DNA of 64,000 nt, from NCBI GenBank assembly GCA_035771175.1, contig CM069594.1, positions 44,443,534 through 44,507,533 of the forward strand. Reading direction: 5' to 3'. The stretch's first letter is position 1, and each line of letters starts with the position of its first letter. This stretch comes from Paratinospora sagittata (lineage: Eukaryota; Streptophyta; Magnoliopsida; Ranunculales; Menispermaceae). The position numbers were made by a program, and so were the translations under genes. Positions 10,501-25,500 of the stretch are shown in pieces. The notes under the pieces were generated by a model. It did no database searches, was not told the origin of the DNA, and worked only from the letters and a program-made list of their open reading frames with translations.

Positions 10501-13500
10501 CACAGGTTCCCAAAAATCAAGCTTAGAAGGATTCCCTCCTAAAGGCATTCCCAAATATTTCGTAGGCCAAGAACAAGTAGAACACCCAATTTGATCTGCC
10601 ACATCCTGCAGTTATACATTAATGCCCACCAAATGACTCTTAACCATATTGATAACCATACCAGAGATCCAACAAAAGCACTTAACAACCATAGATGCAT
10701 TAAGGATACACTCCTCACTCCCTGCCAAAAAGATCAATGCATCATCATCAAACTGAAGATGAGTGACCTCTACATTCTCACGTCCCACCTCGAAGCACGA
10801 CTCCAGGCATGCTCCCTTTGCCTTATCTAGCATCCTACCCAACACATCCACCACTAGAGTAAACAGAAAAAGGGACAACGGGTCACCCTGCCTAAGCCTT
10901 CTCTTCCCAAAAATCTTCCCCCTGGAGCGACCATTAAAAAAATAGAATAAGATACAATTTTCAAGCACCCCTGAATCCACTTCCTCCATGTCATACCAAA
11001 ACCCTTATTTTTCGACACAAAATCAAGAAAGTCCCAATTGACCATGTCATAGGCTTTAGCAAAACCTAATTTAAACACAACACCTGCTCTCCTTCTAGAT
11101 GTGTAATCCTCCACCAACTCATTTGCAACAAGTACAACATAAAGAATATGACGGCCTTAGACAAAGGCCATCTGATTTTTCCAGATTGTATCATGCAAAA
11201 CACCCTTCGGCCTATTTGCTAAAACCTTCGCAATGATCTTATAGAAGCATGTGGTGAGACTAATAGGCCTAAAATTTACAACCTTCCTAGACAAAGTCTT
11301 TTTGGGAATTAAACAAACATATGTTTCATTAGTGCACCCATTGATGACCTCGGTGTGAAAGAACTCAGTTAAGACTTTCATGAGATCACCCTTAGCAATA
11401 TCCCAGCAACTCTGAAAGAAGGACATAGTCATACCATCAGGCCCTGGGCCTTTGAACCTTCACAATCGAAAACAACTTGCCTCATTTCATCCTCATCAAA
11501 AGGTTGCTCCAACTCTACGTTGTCTGTCTGAATGTGAGCGTGCCATTAAGGAGGGGCAGGTCATTAAGTGCAAGCTCCCTGATTAAAGCATCAAGATCCC
11601 TCATACTCTTTGTGATTCTTCTGTTGTTCACCTTCTCAAAAAAAGAGCGCACTACATTAAAATCACCACCACAGCACCATTTCCCACCACAAATACTACT
11701 TAGGCCCGGAAGTTCATCGCAAAACCGACTTCGAATTGTTCTATCATTCGAGCCATACGCACCTGACAACCAGCAACCATTGCTTCCCCATCTTCAATCT
11801 TCACTGATACAGAGAATTCGCCGATGAGCCTATTTGTAACCTTCACCCCTCTAGAATCCCAAGCCAGTAGTATTCCTCCCGTAAAGCCGACTGCAGGCAG
11901 AAACACCCACTCTTTAAACCTTGACTGCCACGGCAAACCAATCAACTCCCTGTCAATCTTCTGTCTTTTGACCTACAGGATAATGTAATCAGAACTAAAC
12001 TTCCCAATGCATCTCTTTATCATTCGCCTCTTATCTTTGGACCCGCAACCCCGAATATTCCATGAGAGAATCTTCATTATGACAACAAAAACAACCCACC
12101 AACCAAGCACTGTGCACAGAAGGAAATCACTCCACATCGGTAGCAACCGGATTACCATTGTCCAGATCAATCAAGAATAATGTTATCTTTCTCAAGAAGT
12201 CGATAGCTTCAGCCTTCGTCAATCAACCCTTACCGACCTAAGAATTTTGGCCAACTGGCCTGGGCTCCCCATCCTTCACATACATAGTTATAATGATAAT
12301 AAAAATAAAAATTTTAATAAACACTTAAACTTTCGAGGGCATTTTGGGCAACAAAAACATTTCTCCATGAAAAGTTTCAGGTACTCTCATTGTACATATA
12401 TATATATATGTCATTTAATGTGCGTATAAGTGTAAAGTTTCCTTATATAATTAAAAGTAAGAATGAGGGTATGTAAGAGTAAAATGTCAAAAGTTATAAG
12501 GATAGTATAGCAAGAATTTGAATTTTAAAATGCAAAAGGTAGGACATGTATGAGAAAGTGGAAATTAGTTAAAAGTTAAATTAATATTCTATCCATGTCA
12601 ACATTAAAAGTAAATTTTTTTTTAATAAAACATAACAAAAACGTCTAAGATGCAATTGTGCACAAAAAGGCTTCACTGTCTGTTGTTTAAGTATTCTTGT
12701 TATATTAGTATAGATTTTATTATTTTTAATTGCTTAAGTTATTCCTTTTATTTGGTATCTTAATTTTGAAAGTTTACTTGGCTTTAATTAGGGAGTTGAC
12801 TCAAAGTTCTTAGCTTGATTATTTCCTTTCCAATCTTTCGACTTACCCTTGTGTTTTCTCAACATCAATTTCTTCTTCCTCTTTTATTCTTCTCCCATAT
12901 CTATTGGTTGTTTTCATCAAAAAATAAAATTAAAAAAAATTTACCATCACTATGGTAGAAGCAAGAACTTTGTTCATAGTGAATGAAGTCTAAGCTGTTT
13001 CAACTTTCAACCATAGTTTTAAAAATCCATTGAGGCTTACGCCTTGAGGCTATTGAACACTGCCTCAAGGCTTAAGCCTCAATTGTACCTTCTTGAGGCT
13101 TACTCGATTACATGAGGTTGCCGGTTCTGAGTCCTTCAGGCTTATTGCCTATATACATCGACATTCCTACTGATGATTCATCTTTCAAAGTGAGATTATA
13201 CGATCTTCAGAGGAAATGGCTTTCGGTTTTGGGTCCAAATTGCAACAACAATGAAGAAGATAAGGTTGAAAAACCAATTGTATCAGAAGCTGACACAGCT
13301 GGTGAGGAAATTTACAGAGAGGAAGACCGTCGGAGCTCCACCCACCAGAACAATCAGGGAAGATCGTCCCAGAAGATCCCGGGTAATGATGGCCCAAAAG
13401 ACTACGATGGGACTGCTCGAAGCAAAGTATAGAGAGCAGTCACCTCGAGCGGCACAACAACCACTCTCCATTTAGTGTTGCCACGTGGCCTTTGCGGGAT

Positions 13501-16500
13501 TCTACATGTGGAGGTCACACAAAAGATGAGTAGAATCGCAGTACTTTTGAAAAGGATAACACTAAGCCATCCGGTTGTGCCACAGACTTGACCCAGCGGG
13601 GCATTCATTACTAGTGGGCGAAGGACAGACAATCCAAGGCCCACCCAGTTCCTACAATGAAAATGAGCCCAATGCCACCAGGTCCATCTCATTCAAGCCC
13701 GAAGTATACACAGCCCATTTGTAGTAGATCAAGCCATGACGGTGTTAGAACCGAAGACCAATATCATAAATTTAATAAGGGTTTACCACCGAAGGAAGAA
13801 GCCCAATCACGCTCAAACCCAACAGCGGAGAGCCCCGCCGAAGTCAGACAGATGGAAACTCGACGGTTGGCCATCAACGACCACTGATCAGGAAGACCCA
13901 TCGAGCCTAGAGGACATTCGGGTTCCTGAATCTCCGTTGATGGATGAGGCGACAAGCGAGGAGGAGGACCAGATCTCTAGGATGCCTGAACCTATTCCCC
14001 AAACCCGACGTAGGGCAGACAGGGCGGAGGAAACTAAAGCCTCTGATGCTTGAGCTCCACACAACATAGCTAAGGTACGATTTTTAATTTTGACTTCTAG
14101 TAATGCTCATGTGTCCCCCCCCCCCCCCTACCAAAATCCAAATCTCCCCGATTATATCCCATACCCCATTCCAAACCCATCCCTGGTAAGCAACCATTAG
14201 ACAGTTCGTGGAGGTGGAATATGAACATAATCTTGATGGAGAACCACAATAAGTTCAGATCAAGGCGAAGAAATACTCGTCATTGCGAGTTTCCTGAAAA
14301 CAATGGACATACGACTGTTTCAAGTGACACGTTCTCATACATCTGCGGCTGGATGATCTACCATCAATGCCTCCTCATTACGTCACTGAACTAGATCCAA
14401 GTTTGGGATGCATCAAGTTTTCAATGAAGATCACATCTTGGAACATACAAGGTTGTGGTTCGAAATCCAAACAGAGGGCCATCAAAAATGTCCTGGGCTT
14501 AGTGAAACCAAACATTGCTATCATACTGAAAATTAAGAAGATGGAGGTTAACAGGCAAATCATTGGTGCCATATGGCAATCGAGATTCATGGACTGGTGT
14601 CTGTCACCTGCAGAAGGAACAGTTGGTGGCATTCTAATAATATGGGATTCCAGAAAGGTGGAGGTGTTGGACATAATGTATGGCACATTCTTAGTATCAA
14701 TTCAAGTCAAAGGGAAAGATTGTCCTAACTGGTGACTTCCTGGAGTCTATTGTCCAATCTTTGCCAAGAAAAACATGCATTCTAGGATGAACTGGCTGGA
14801 ATTTGGAGTATCTGATCACCTAGATGGTGCGTGGGAGGTGATTTCAATGTGATCAGATATATGCCTGAGAAGACTGACTGCCACTCAACTTCTCATGCGA
14901 TGAAGAATTTTGATTCCTTAATTCAGGAACTTCAGCTACATGATCTATCACTATTAATCCACAAATACACTTGGGCAAATGTAAGGGAAGTTCCCACTTG
15001 TTGTAGATTGGATAGATTCCTTTTTGAAAAAGAATGGGAAGTGATGTATCCCATGTGCAGACATGAAGGTGAAACCAGATTTACTTCGGATCATTGGCCC
15101 ATTACATTAAATACTGAACAAGGAAAGTGGGGTCCAGTCCTTTTCAGGTTCGAACATGTCTGGCTCTCATACAAAGATTTTGACTCCTTGGTGAGTCAAT
15201 GGTGGAGCCAAAAGCAGGGGGATGGTTGGGAAGGCTTCAAATTCATGTCCAAGTTGAAATTCCTCAAGCTAAAAATAAAGGAGTGGAGTAGCGATTTTTG
15301 CAATCAAGATCAGCAAATGAGGGGGGCTCTCATATCAGAATTGAACACGCTTGACAGGCAGTGGGGATTGGATAGTTGGTCATCTGATCACAGTGCCAAG
15401 AGGGCTGAGATCATGGGAAAGATTCAGGCCATAAACATCAGGGATGACAGAGTAGTTGCACAGAAAGCCAAGATCAAATGGGAGAAAGAAGGGGACGTCA
15501 ATACCAAATTCTTCAACAGAATACTGAGCCAAATAAAATGGAGAATGATGATAAATAAGCTTGAAAAAATAGATGGATCACTCCTGGAGGATGTGGAGGA
15601 GATAACCAAGGAAATCACATAACACTTCCAAGAGCTTTTCACTGATGAGGACTAGTTGAATTGGGGAGTAGATGGAATTAATTGGAACTCCATTTCTGAG
15701 GAGCAAAAAGAGTGGTTAGAAAGACCATTCGAAGAAGAAGAAATTCGACATGTTGTTTTCAGCGGTGATGGTGAGAAAGCTCTGGGGCCGGATGGGTTCA
15801 CCATGCTATTTTTTTCAGAGAATCTGGGATTTAATCAAAGAAAATATGTTAAAAGTTATGGCTGAATTCCATAGTTCTGGTGTGGTGAATCAAAGAACCA
15901 ATGAAACATACATAAGCTTAATACCCAAGAAGAGCAATCCCATAGTGGTTGGAGATTTCAAACCAATTAGCCTTATAACTAGTCTTTACAAGATAATTGC
16001 AAAGACATTGGCGTGTAGGCTTCAACAAGTAATACACACCACAGTGGCAAAAACACAGATGCAATACTAATGGCCAATGAAGCTGTGGAGGAGTACAGAC
16101 AGAGATCAAAGAGAGGAATGTTGTTGAAAATTGACTTCACGAAAGCGCATGATTTAGCTCAATGGGGATTCCTGGACTTTGTAATGGAAAGAAAAGGTTT
16201 TGGAAACAGATGGAGACAGTGGATCCGTGGGCTCCTTTTCCGTATTTGTTAATAGAAGACCTAGGGGTAAGTTTAGGGGATCCAAGGGACTGAGACAGGG
16301 TGATCCCCTGTCCCCTTTTCTTTACGCTCTAGTGGTTGATACTCTGAATGGGATAGTAAATAGGGCTGTCGGAAAGGGTATGATCAGACTCATTTATCCC
16401 ACATCCTTTTTGTTGATGACTGCATCTTTTTATTGGAGGATGATAAGAAAAGTATCAACAATACCATGATGACTATTAAAAGCTTCTGCTTCATGTCTAG

Positions 16501-19500
16501 CCTCAATATAAATTTGTCCAAGTGCAAGCTTGTTGGCAGTAACATGGGGGAGGACTGCATCAACAGACTGGCATCTGGAATTGGGTGTGGAACAGATAAA
16601 TGGCCAATCAAATACTTGGGTATGTCGTTGAGTGGAAACCCAAATAAAACAGACTTTTGGGAACCAGTCATACATATAGTTTCAAAGAGAATCGAAGGAT
16701 GGAAGCGGAGTTTTTTATCAAAAGGGGGAAGACTGGCACGACTCAGGGTTGTTCTACAGGCTGTACCAACCTATTATCTATTTGTCTTAAAATTACCAAA
16801 ATCAATGGCAATTATAATTGAGAGAAAAATGAGGAACTTCCTATGGAATGGAGAGGAGAAAGCATCTAGGTTGAATGCAATCAAGTGGGATTGGGTCAAA
16901 GCTTCAATCGAGACTGGGGGTTTGGGTGTGGAAGATCTACAGAGGAAGAACAGAGCATTGTTGGGCAAATGGCTATGACGTTTCACAAGAGAATCAGATT
17001 CTCTATGGGCCAAAATCATAAAAAGCAGGCATGGTTTGCCAGGGATGCCAACATCAACCCTAAAGCCACCTACAAAAGTCCCTGGAAATTTAGACAATCT
17101 ATTTATACAAATTTTAATCCACACACTAGGTTAAAACTTGGTAATGGAAACCTAATTATGTTTTGGGAAGACACCTGGTGTCGGAATGACAAATTCAAAA
17201 ATTAGTTTCCCATCCTTTACAACTATTCAAACCTTCATAAAGCCCCAATTTCAGATTTGTGAATAGAGATACCATTAACCACAATAACTCACTAAGTTGG
17301 AACTTACACTTGTTTAGAAACCTATCTCATAGAGCATCCTTAGAAGCTAAAAGATTGATTGAATGTTTAAATCACTGCTCATTATCCAACGAAAGTGATA
17401 AATTATCTGGCTAGGTTCCAATGATGAATCATTCTCCACTAAATCTTTTTATCTACACCTATCGGCCCCCACCCAAACAATAAACCAACCCACCTACTCT
17501 AGCTTTATTTGGAAAGCACATGTCCCTTCTAAGGTCAAAATTATGGGTTGGTTGTTAGCTCATAATAAGTTGCATTGTGTTGATGTGCTGGAAAGGAAAC
17601 AACCATACATTACTCTATCTCCGAACTGGTGCTGTTTGTGCAGGAAAAATGAAGAAAGTTGTCGGCATCTGTTTTGGGAGTGTGGTTTTGCTGAGGAGAT
17701 TTGGAGAAGATGGGAATCAGCTCATAGTGGCTTCACCAAACCAAGTAAAGATGCTCCTCTTTGCTTTCCCAATACTGCTTTGGGTAAATTGAACTGTTAC
17801 TGGAGAGTTGCGGGTTTTGTTGTTATATGGGCAATATGGAAGGAAAGAAATGATAAGATTTTTAATGATGTCATGAACTTTTGTGACAAAGTTTGGGACA
17901 ACTCTGTTTTTTGGTTCGCATATTGGATAAGTGCGAGCAAACTAGCTAAGGGTTAGTGAATGGTTGAGGAATAGGAGGGCTATTTTAGAATCTCTGTAAA
18001 TATTTAGGTCAGTTCTGTTTTGTTAGGATAGCTCATCCCATATGAACATTTTGTATGTTATTGCCTGTAGCCGCTTCTTTCTATATATATATTTACATGT
18101 TTCTTGTCAAAAAAAAAAAAACAATAATAATAACCTCATCGAATAAAATTACCAAAATACCCCTCAACTAATTCAACAATAAAGATAAAGGTTGTTACAA
18201 ACAATTCACAAAACTATGATTGCTTCTCAATGACTTTTTATAGATGATAACCAGCAAGTATTTGAAAGACCAAGCTTTTCTTATTTCATTCATTGAATGT
18301 AACAACACTTCTAGTTCAAAAATTAGTAATCAGAGTACTAGCCAAGTTATACTAGTGAGTATTAAGTCTAGTGATGTGCTACTGTGGCTCATGATCCAAT
18401 ATGAAGAGGATATAGTATTTCTCATCAACATTAAGAATTCATCAATATCTAGGAGTTGTTGTATTAGACCATAGGCAGTTTGGTACTCATAAATATGCAT
18501 CCATAAATTCAAAGAAGTCAAAAGAAAAGGTAGGAGTTTATCTTCAAAAAAGAAAAATATAAACAAAAAACTCACTAACGGATTAAGCACAATTCTCATG
18601 CTCGGTTGAACGCATTTCCAAAGCACATGAAGAAGAGGAGAAATTCTTTGGCCCAATGGACTTAGTGGATCAGTAACAGCATCAATGTGAATGCTAGAAT
18701 CCTCATTATTCAAGACAACTGCACTGTAAAGCAAAAAAATTGACATTTATTTCATTACGTCAAATATTTAGGGAGACATCAACAAGTCAAGATTTTTTTT
18801 ATTGGAAATTTGAATATATATGCACTGTTTGAAGATAAGGTGAGTGAAACATTAGACTTCATTGTCATTACCAACAAATTAAACATTTAAAGGGGGATGT
18901 ACTTCCCTGTTGGGCTGGGAACCAGTTTTCTTAGCTTTGAGGTCTTTGTTTTTCCGGTTAGAGTACCACTTGTACTCACTCTCTTCTTTGTCTGCCCTTT
19001 TTTAAACTTTTATATATACAAAGTATCATGTTTCCTCTCAAAAAAATAAAAATAAACAATAAATAATAAAAATAATAAAAGGGGCATATTGTAATACTTT
19101 ACCCCTAAACCCTATCAGGGGTATTTGCATCATTTCACAGAGAAACATTTTACAATTTAAACAGAACAATTAGGTGGATTTGAGACACTTTCAATGCTAT
19201 GGGCAAAATTGTCATTTTCTTCTAAAAGCCTAGAAAAGAGAAATCTAATGTCAAATTTGCATTCCTCGTGGTTAAATTGATTAATAGACATGTTTTGTTT
19301 TATTTTTAGTTAACTTTGGACAAAAGGGGCAAAATGGTCATTTTGCTAATTTTCTAAGTAGTAATGGCAAATGAATCTAAAAATGATTATAAAAAAATTG
19401 AGGTTAGAAATTATAATACTAAAGGCAAAAGGTGCTTAATTAATATACCTAGATGTTTCAATCTTAATATATAAGGTTATTAGATTATGATGATGATGAT

Positions 19501-22500
19501 GATAATAATATGAATAACAACAACAACAATAATAATTATTCCTACCAACCAATATATTGCATAGGCTTGCACTAGGCCAAGAGTTTCATATTTGATTTGA
19601 AAAACTTAATTTAATCCTACATCGGCTGAACCACTTAAGGAAGAGTTTTGGGCTTAATATCTAAAGTGGGTGAGATTAGAAGGTTTACAAGCAGATAACT
19701 CATACTTCGTAGAAAGTGGGGCCCACAACTGCACAGAAAATTAATAAAACATTCCCAAAGAGAGGAGTTGTACATAACGAAGAAGGAAATCTAATATTTA
19801 CTATTTTCCAAGCCTTCTTCCATTACATTACAAAGTTGCTTTTTATTGAATTAGAAGTTTAAGAAAAATAGAAATCCCAACTCTCAATAAGGAATATGGG
19901 AGAGAAAAATATATGTAAAGAGGAGAGAGGAAGCCCATCATTGCAGTGCAACTAACTTTTCTCCTACTATGGTGCTGTACTAACGCTCATTTCAAGGCAT
20001 TCTAAAGCAATTTTCTGAAGTGTACTCGCTTCTTTATCTTAATTTTCTGCTACTTTCAAAGGTAGGGGAGGTGTCGCCACCCCTTTCTCTGCAACTCAGC
20101 CTTTTATCCTTCTTGTTTCTCCATTTCTTCATATTTTCTGCAACATAAAAGGGTCAAAGGGCTGTTGTTGTTACAGCAGTCCTTTCCCCACTCCCTTTCG
20201 CTCTCTTCTCTCTCTTTCGAAGGTCTCTCTCTAGATAAAGCACTGCAACATAAAGGGAACTGTTCCTGCATATTTTCTAGAAAGAAACAGCTTCAACAAC
20301 AAAGAGCTGGGAAGGTTGGAGTGAATATGAGAATATAGGCCGGTTCATTAGTTTCCCTAGACTTGTTTCAAAACTGTTCTATAATTTTTATGCATATTTA
20401 TATGTTACTGTTTTGATGTTCTACTTTATTGTTATGTTCAACTGTTCGAGCATTAGTGTATGGTTGATTGATCGGAGTATATCACATATAAACTCATCTA
20501 TATTGACACAATGAATTTAGAAAATGTATAGCATGTCCGCACGTGCTGCACAGGATAGAGAGAGGCTTTGTATAGAAACATTTGAGTGGCGGTAACATGT
20601 TCAGAAATTTGAACACAGAATATTTGATGAAAAGTACATAAAAAGATACGAACTTCTGTGCAACAACTTGATAGACTTGAGAAATCCAAGATCTATTAAG
20701 TGCAAACATTATCACTTTGTGAGTTGTAAAGTTCTAAGAAAACACTCCTCAGTTAGAAAACTAATTAGACACAAGTTCTCTTCATACATTTAAAAATTTA
20801 AAAACATCGGAAGTGACAATTTTGTTGAGAAGAATTTCAAATAATATTTATTCATGGATTAGATGCACTCATGCACTACATTATTAGCATGCAAGGTTCA
20901 AAACTTCGATTTCGCCCGACACTTCGACCTTTAAAAATCAGAATTAATTCGGGGAAGTTTGAGAAGTTTAGGAGAATTATTGTAAAAATTCACCAACTTA
21001 GAGAAGTTTAAAGAATTTCTATATAGATGTTAAAATATGCATAATTACTATTAGAAATGATGAAAACAAACATAAATAGATACTTTTCACATATAAAAGT
21101 ATAAATATAATTGGTTGAAACATGTGTTTTTACATTAGCATTGTTTAACGCACATCCAAGGATCGGAAATTCGATTTCAACTTGACTTCGGTCACTTGAA
21201 AATTGGAATTAATTTGGAGATGTTTAATTTAACATTGAGAATTTTTGTAAAAATTTCCTAATTAGAGAAGTTCAGAGAATTTTTTTATATATGCTTAAAT
21301 ATATAGATTTATTGTAGTATAAGCTAAAAAACTAATATAAATAAACACTTTTAAATCATAAAAATACCAATAAGTGACCTAAAAAAATAAATCTTATTAA
21401 GTGGGTTGATGAATTTGAAATGGTGGCTTTTGGTCTTAATTTATTTTCTTTGTTTTGATATTTAGTTTTTTGGTGGCTTGCTTCTCAACCATATACTTTG
21501 TTAGTTTGAATCCCACCATGCTTAATTTATTAGTTTATTATTTAAATGTATTATTTTTTAATTATGTTTTATAAGAGTTAACTAAAAGAAGATGCCTTTG
21601 GAAACTTTTTTAATTTATTTTTAAGTTTTTTATCTTATTTCAACTTTATTTATTTATTTTTTTGCTTCTTTTCTTCTCTTTTTGGTAAAGCATATCTCAT
21701 AAACTACATAATTTGTTAGCTTATTAAATTATTTTTTAAAACTTCTATTGCTATGTTGGTTGATGAAGTTGAAAATGTTAAAATAATAAAAGACACAAAG
21801 ATATAACGTGGTTCGGCTTTCTGGCCTACATCCACGGGAGAAGAGAAAGAATCTTTATTCTTGTGTGATGTCTTAATGGAGGGACTCCATAGGGCTATGT
21901 ACTTATGGCTACATTTACAATTTTAGTAACTGCTATATTCCTTAAAGGAAATAAATCCTTAAGGAAATAATTATGTACAAGAAACAAATCTATCAACAAT
22001 AGGAAACAAATCTCAACACAACACTCCCCCTCAAGCTGGTGAATAAAGGTTTACCATTCCCAGCTTGGACACATTTGCTTGAAATGCAGTATGATTTAAC
22101 CCTTTAATGAGCATATCGGCGAGCTGATTATTGGTAGACATATATGGAGTGCAGATCAACCCACTATCAAGCTTCTCTTTAATAAAGTGTCTATCAATCT
22201 CTATACGCTTGGTTCGATCATGTTGAACTGGGTTATGGGCAATGCTAATTGCAGATTTATTGTCACAATAGAGTCTCATAGGGCCATCCCAGTGTATTTT
22301 CAAATCTGTTAAATTATCTGCAACCATAATAACTCACAAACCCCTTGTGCCATTGCTCGGAATTCTGCTTCAGCACTAGATCTGGCCACTACATTCTGTT
22401 TTTTACTTCGCCATGTCACCAAATTCCCACCAAGAAACGTACAATATCCAGTAGTTGATCTTCTGTCAACTACTGAACCAACATAGTCTGAATCAGTATA

Positions 22501-25500
22501 TGCTTCAAGAACCATTCCTGTGTGTCGTTTAAATAAGATACCCTGTCCTGGAGTCCCTTTAAGATACTGTAGAACGCGATTAGCCGCTTGCAAATGAATA
22601 TCTTTAGGATTGTGCATGAACTGACTTATTACACTCACTGCATATGCAATATCAGGTCTTGTGTGAGAGAGATAGATGAGTCTTCCTACTAGTCTTTGAT
22701 ACGTCTCTTTATTAACAGTCGGCGCTTCTTCAGCTTCTCCAAGCTTGTGATTAAGATCAATAGGAGTATTCATTGGTTTGCATGCTAGTTTCCCTGTTTC
22801 TTTAAGAAGTTCTGTAATGTACTTCTGTTGAGAGATAAAGATTCCATGTTTAGAGTGTGCCACTTCAATCCCTAGGAAGTATTTCAATGTCCCTAATTCC
22901 TTGATCTCAAATTCTTCAGTCAAACACCGCTTCAAGTTTTGTCTCTCGTTCTCATTGTTTCCTGTCATGATGATGTCATCAACATACACTAATAGAGCTG
23001 TAACTCCCCCTGAAGTCAAGTGCTTAATAAACAAAGTGTGATCTCCTTGGCTTTGTTTATATCCCATACTTGTCATTACTTTGGCAAACCGACCAAACCA
23101 TGCCCTCGGAGATTGCTTAAGTCCATACAGGGCCTTTTTTAATTTGCACACTTTATCTGTGGTGCCAAATCCTTGAGGTACTTCCATATAGATTTCTTCC
23201 TCTAAATCCCCATGTAAAAATGCGTTTTTTTACATCAAATTGTTGCAGATCCCAGTCATAATTAGCTGCCAATGACAAAAGAAGTTTCACAGTATTCATT
23301 TTTGCAACTGGAGCAAATGTCTCTTGATAGTCCACACCATATGTCTGAGTATATCCTTTGGCTACCAATCTTGCCTTGTAGCGCTCTAGTGACAAATCTG
23401 CTTTGTATTTTACTGTATAAACCCATTTGCATCCAACAGGTTTCTTTCCTGGAGGCAAGTCTACTAACACCCATGTTGTATTTTGCTCCAGGGCTTTCAT
23501 TTCCACATTCATAGCTTGTTTCCAATTTGTATTAGATAAGGCCTCGGATAATGACGTAGGAGTCTGGATATTATTTAGGCTGGTAAGGAAACTCTTATGG
23601 GTTTGTGAGAACTTCTCAAAGGATACAACATGAGATAATGGATACAAGGGATGTTTAGTGCATTCCCTTGTTCCCTTTCTAATGGCAATGGGAAGTTCAT
23701 TGTCAGGTTCAGAGGCTAAAAGATCATTGTTAGTTTCAGGAACTAATGAAATTTGTAAGGAGGGTTCAGAGTTTGTTACCTCATTCTCAGGGATTGCTTC
23801 AGATTCTTGAGCTTGCATTGGTTCAGGAGCTGCGGCTTTATTCCTTGAGTACACTTGTCCAGTCATCCGATCCTTAGGTTCGTCATTGGGTACAGGGGTT
23901 GTGGGAGATTCAGGTTTGGTTTGTTGGAGAGTAAAGGTGTCAAAAAGGTCAAAAGGGTTATCAAGGGAGTTCCGATCCTTATCTTCCATGATGACATTCT
24001 CCCCCGGAAGAGAAGGAGCGGTAAAATAGGGCTCAGGTTCATAGAAAGTGACATCGGCTGAGACAAAGAATTTCTTTGATGGCGGATGATAGCATTTATA
24101 TCCCTTTTGAGTGGAAGAGTATCCGACAAAAACACACTTAAGAGCTCTAGGGTCCAACTTTCCCTTGTTGGGTTGGTGAACACGGACAAATGAAACACAC
24201 CCGAATATTTTAGGTATAAGATTATTGGAGATTTTAAGCTTAGGATAAAATTGACGTAGCTTTTCCATAGGACTTTTGAAATCAAGGGTCCGGGATGGTA
24301 GACGGTTAATAAGATGTGTTGCAGTAAGGACAGCTTCCCCCCAATAGGACTTAGGCATATTATGCTGAAATAAAAAGGCTCGGGTTGTATCAAGTAGGTG
24401 ACCGTTTTTTCTTTCAGCAACTCCATTTTGTTGTGGAGTGTGAACACAGGATGATTCATGAATGATCCCCTCAGTTTGGAAGTAATTGGTCAATGTTTGA
24501 TTAAAATAGTCTCGAGCATTGTCAGATCAAAATCTCTTGATTTTAGCACCAAACTGGGTATGTATCATGTTATGGAAGGTAGGGAGAATAAAGCTCACAT
24601 CGGATTTTTGTTTTAATAAGAATATCCACGAGACTCTAGTACAATCATCAATGAATGACACAAACCATCGCGCTCCAAAAACATTAGGGATTGGAGAAGG
24701 ACCCCAAATATCACTATGAATGAGATCAAAAGGATCTGAACTTCTGTCATTGCTAAGTGGAAAAGCTATATGTTTGTGTTTCGCAAGTTCACACACTTCA
24801 CAATGAAAATCTTCAACATTCAGAGATTTAAACAAAAAAGGAAACATGATTTTAAGATATCGAAAAGAAGGATGGCCAAGGCGGCGATGATGGAGCCATA
24901 GCTTTTCTTTATTGGAAAGTTTGTGCTCAGAGAGAAATGAAGTGGTACTCTTGATAGGATGTACTGGTGTCTCAAGGTAATACAACGCGTCCTGTTCCTT
25001 AGCATGTCCAATCATCGTCCCCAAGTCCTGGTCCTGAAATGCACAGTAAGTGGGGAAGAAGGTCACATTACAACTCAGATCATGGGTCAATTTTTTAATA
25101 GAGATAAGATTGGTAGATAGTTTAGGAACATGAAGAACATTTCTGAGTGTAAGGGTGGGGCTGATGTGAACATCACCTATACCAGCAACTGTGGTTAATG
25201 ATCCATCAGCTGTGGCTATTTTCCGACTACTAGGACATGGGTTGTAGGTATGAAATATATTGGGAGAATTGGTCATGTGATCAGTAGCACCAGAATCTAT
25301 AACCCAAGAGTTAGCAAAAGATTTATCCGAGACGTTAAATCCAATAGAAATAGGAAAATTACCTGAATGGGCCAATGAACAGGTACCTGAGGGTTTGTCA
25401 AGAGTGCCAAGCAAAGATTTTAATCTTTCAATATCGTCTAGGCTGAATCCGTCTGTCACCGGGGAGGCTGCAATTGCTGGTTCAGTAGACAGCTGTGCTT

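Larger units (their letters stand above)
9400..12200 (-). mobile_element. LINE B, L1-type, same family as LINE A
   Basis: Reads on the minus strand from the endonuclease start [17 protein letters not shown] (about 12080) through RT to [16 protein letters not shown] and [11 protein letters not shown] (about 9450). No poly-A tail or target-site duplication could be defined, so ends are approximate. Part of the zf-RVT region between about 9611 and 9640 is deleted. It is closely related to LINE A ([17 protein letters not shown]). Confidence 0.88.
13111..18121 (+). mobile_element. LINE C, near full-length L1-type with ORF1 remnant
   Basis: It runs from an ORF1-like region (13111-14060) through endonuclease (14424 on), RT (about 15650-16980) and zf-RVT (17543-17956) to a poly-A tail at 18109-18121 preceded by tttcttgtc. 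No convincing duplication was found, so the 5' end is approximate. The family differs from LINE A/B and is closer to LINE G ([17 protein letters not shown] against [17 protein letters not shown]). Confidence 0.88.

Noticed and set aside
23855..24459. Overlapping frames opposite and within the Copia integrase (up to 198 codons)
   Set aside because: Shadows of the conserved integrase/RT frame; they lack any family match.
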